From NCBI RefSeq assembly GCF_024362695.1, contig NW_026063248.1:248001-312000 (forward strand): a stretch of DNA of 64,000 nucleotides, written 5' to 3'. The notes under the pieces were generated by a model. That model did not search any database and was not told the DNA's origin. It saw only the letters and a program-made list of their open reading frames with translations. Made by a program: the position numbers and the translations under genes. This document shows positions 62,342-64,000 of this stretch, one piece after another. The DNA is from Pectinophora gossypiella. Taxonomy: Eukaryota > Arthropoda > Insecta > Lepidoptera > Gelechiidae. Every line of letters starts with the position of its first letter. Position 1 is the first letter of the stretch.

Positions 62342-63924
62342 CATTTTTTTCTTATATAGAGAATTATCCGTTCGCGATTGGTGGGGGTTGCGGGGAGTAG
62401 AGAACCAATAATTTCTTGACGGGTCTTCTAAGTGTCCCCCCCTTCGTCTTGACATCGACGACTCGTACTATGTTGTCCGTTCCAGGGTAGGTAGCGGTGA
62501 TTATTCCGCGGGGCCACACGTTTCGTGGTAGCGTGTTGTCGGTAATGAGCACGACGTCACCCATTTTTACCGTTCCTTCGCCGTGTGGCTCCCGCCGGTT
62601 TTGGAGCTCGGGGAGGTACTCTCGCATCCAACGAGTCCAGAATAGGTCGGCGAGTCGTTGAGAGGCTCTCCACTGGGTTCTGTTGGATAAGTCGCTGTCA
62701 TCGAAAGTGCCCGGCGGGCCCTCGCGGGCAGTGCCGCCGAGCAAAAAATGGTTCGGAGTGAGTGCTTCTGGGTCCGCGGGGTCCACGGAGACGTGTGTGA
62801 GTGGACGGCTGTTGACCGTGTATTCCACTTCGGCGAGTAGGGTGTGTAGGACCTCTTCGGACGGGCTCGTTCGTTCTAGTACGGTGTATAGAGCCGTTTT
62901 CACGCTCCGCACGAGGCGTTCCCATGCTCCGCCCATGAAGGGGGCGGCGGGGGGTATGAAACGCCAGCTGATTTTTCTGTGTGTGGCTTCTTCTTCTGTT
63001 GCTCTGTCTATAGTTTTGCGAAGCTCCTTGTCGGCGCCTTGTAGATTCGTCCCATTGTCGGACCAAATTTCTATAGGGCACCCACGGCGCGCGATCATGC
63101 GTCGTAGTGCCATAATCGCCGAATCTGTCGTTAGTGAGGCGGCGATTTCTAGGTGTACGGCGCGTGTTGTGAGGCACGTGAACAGTGCGACGTACCTCTT
63201 CTGTGTCCCTCTGCCCACTGTGACTGTGAGGGGGCCGAAGTAATCAAGCCCAGTGTATGTGAAAGGGCGTTGATGGTGCGCTAGTCGGGTCGGCGGGTGG
63301 TTACCCGTCGGTGGTCGCGGTGGTGTCGACCGTCGTATGCGGCAGGGCAGACATCTATGTATGAGCATGCGTGCGATTGGACGCAAGCGTAGGATCCAGT
63401 AGTACTGGCGGCATTCGTTGATCGTAGCTTCGACGCTCGCGTGATGTAGGCGTCGATGTATGTACTCCACGTATAGTTTTGTTACGTGGTTGTCGCCGTC
63501 GATGACCGCCGGCGCTCGTGTCTGTGCTGTTATGTCCGTCGCCGCGCTTATACGTGATTTAAGTTGAATCACGCCGTTGACTAGTTCGACCGCGATAGGA
63601 CGTAGTCGGCTCGAATGGGGTATGTTGCCCCCTTTCTGCAGAGTGTCTATTTCGCTCTTGAACGACTGTTGTTGACTGGCGCGTACTAGGAGGGCTTCGG
63701 CCTCCTTGCTATATCGGGCATCTAGTGGGATGAATTTTCTGTAGCTGTCGTCCCCCTGTTTTGTGGGCCGGGGCGTGGCGGTTCTATATTTTCGCCCCCA
63801 TGTGCCGTCTGTTTCTCTGACTTTCGCCGTGCGTTTGTAGTTGACTTTCTCGTCAGCGCCGCGGCGGCATAGAGCTATAAACTGAAGGACGCGAGCGGTG
63901 GCTCGCAGTAGGCGTTCCCATTTC
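62342..63924 (-). CDS. BEL-3 integrase (C-terminal part of pol, 5' end lost)
   Basis: The frame is open from about 63924 (first Met at 63572) to the stop at 62364. It carries the end of the RNase H-integrase linker, the zinc region (HRRLHHASVEATINEC to CLPC), catalytic D in LDYFGP, D in WSDNGTN and E in GGAWERL, and a complete DUF5641 end with WPRGIITATYPG. A stop upstream of 63924 and the absence of RT show it is truncated. It is more GC-rich than BEL-1 and BEL-2, so it is a different family. Confidence 0.82.
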
Positions 63925-64000
63925 TAAAATCTATTACTGTCCGGGAGCGCTGTTGTTAGTGTCGTTGTGGTGACACTTCTGTGTGTTGTATAGTGCAGTC
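63925..64000. other. Window end, no feature seen
   Basis: Short sequence upstream of the BEL-3 fragment with stops in the BEL frame. Confidence 0.4.

Overview
This is eukaryotic, almost certainly lepidopteran (moth or butterfly) DNA made almost entirely of nested transposable elements. I see no convincing host gene, rRNA, tRNA gene or CRISPR array. The lepidopteran assignment rests on Helitrons ending in a GAAGTCGCGGG hairpin followed by CTAG, on SINE-like tails of the form ccctaatggggtgggcaga, and on the mix of BEL/Pao, errantivirus, Ty3/gypsy, DIRS, copia and jockey-type elements. All product names come from motifs read by eye; no database search was possible.

Left part (1-17802). A BEL/Pao retrotransposon (BEL-1) runs on the minus strand from a truncated 5' LTR and tRNA-Tyr primer site (about 17700) down to the window edge in its integrase. 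Two later insertions split it, each with intact 4-bp target duplications. One is an errantivirus (1650-7846, identical 278-bp LTRs, gag, protease, integrase and env but no reverse transcriptase). The other is a Ty3/gypsy element with a tRNA-Leu-type primer site (element A, 8548-14707).

Middle part (17803-36486). A foldback-like palindrome is split by a 16.1-kb unit that has about 34-bp terminal inverted repeats, a TA duplication and a decayed DUF4817/DDE transposase. Inside that unit lie a complete-looking DIRS element (21863-28873: gag with a probable intron, RT-RNase H, tyrosine recombinase, inverted ends and internal complementary region), itself interrupted between two codons by a Helitron. 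It also holds LINE fragments and a second, 3.9-kb Helitron.

Right part (36487-64000). BEL-2 (plus strand) is interrupted near its C-terminus by a second tRNA-Leu-primed gypsy (element B, 41489-46995, identical LTRs, single intact gag-pol frame). It is followed by a gag-only non-LTR-like element (47503 to about 49890). Next come a 175-bp repeat array, inverted arms around copia and LINE remnants, and a Helitron that received another Helitron in opposite orientation (53158-57272). The window ends with a decayed unclassified transposon gene, a gypsy gag fragment, a second gag-only copy (minus) and a BEL-3 integrase fragment (minus).

The most novel-looking signal is shared by gypsy elements A and B. 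Each has a GTGAGT at the end of pol and an AG acceptor several hundred bases downstream. In both, these would join pol in the same phase to a short acidic exon ending in SGEAV, which is encoded by the polypurine tract at the 3' LTR.
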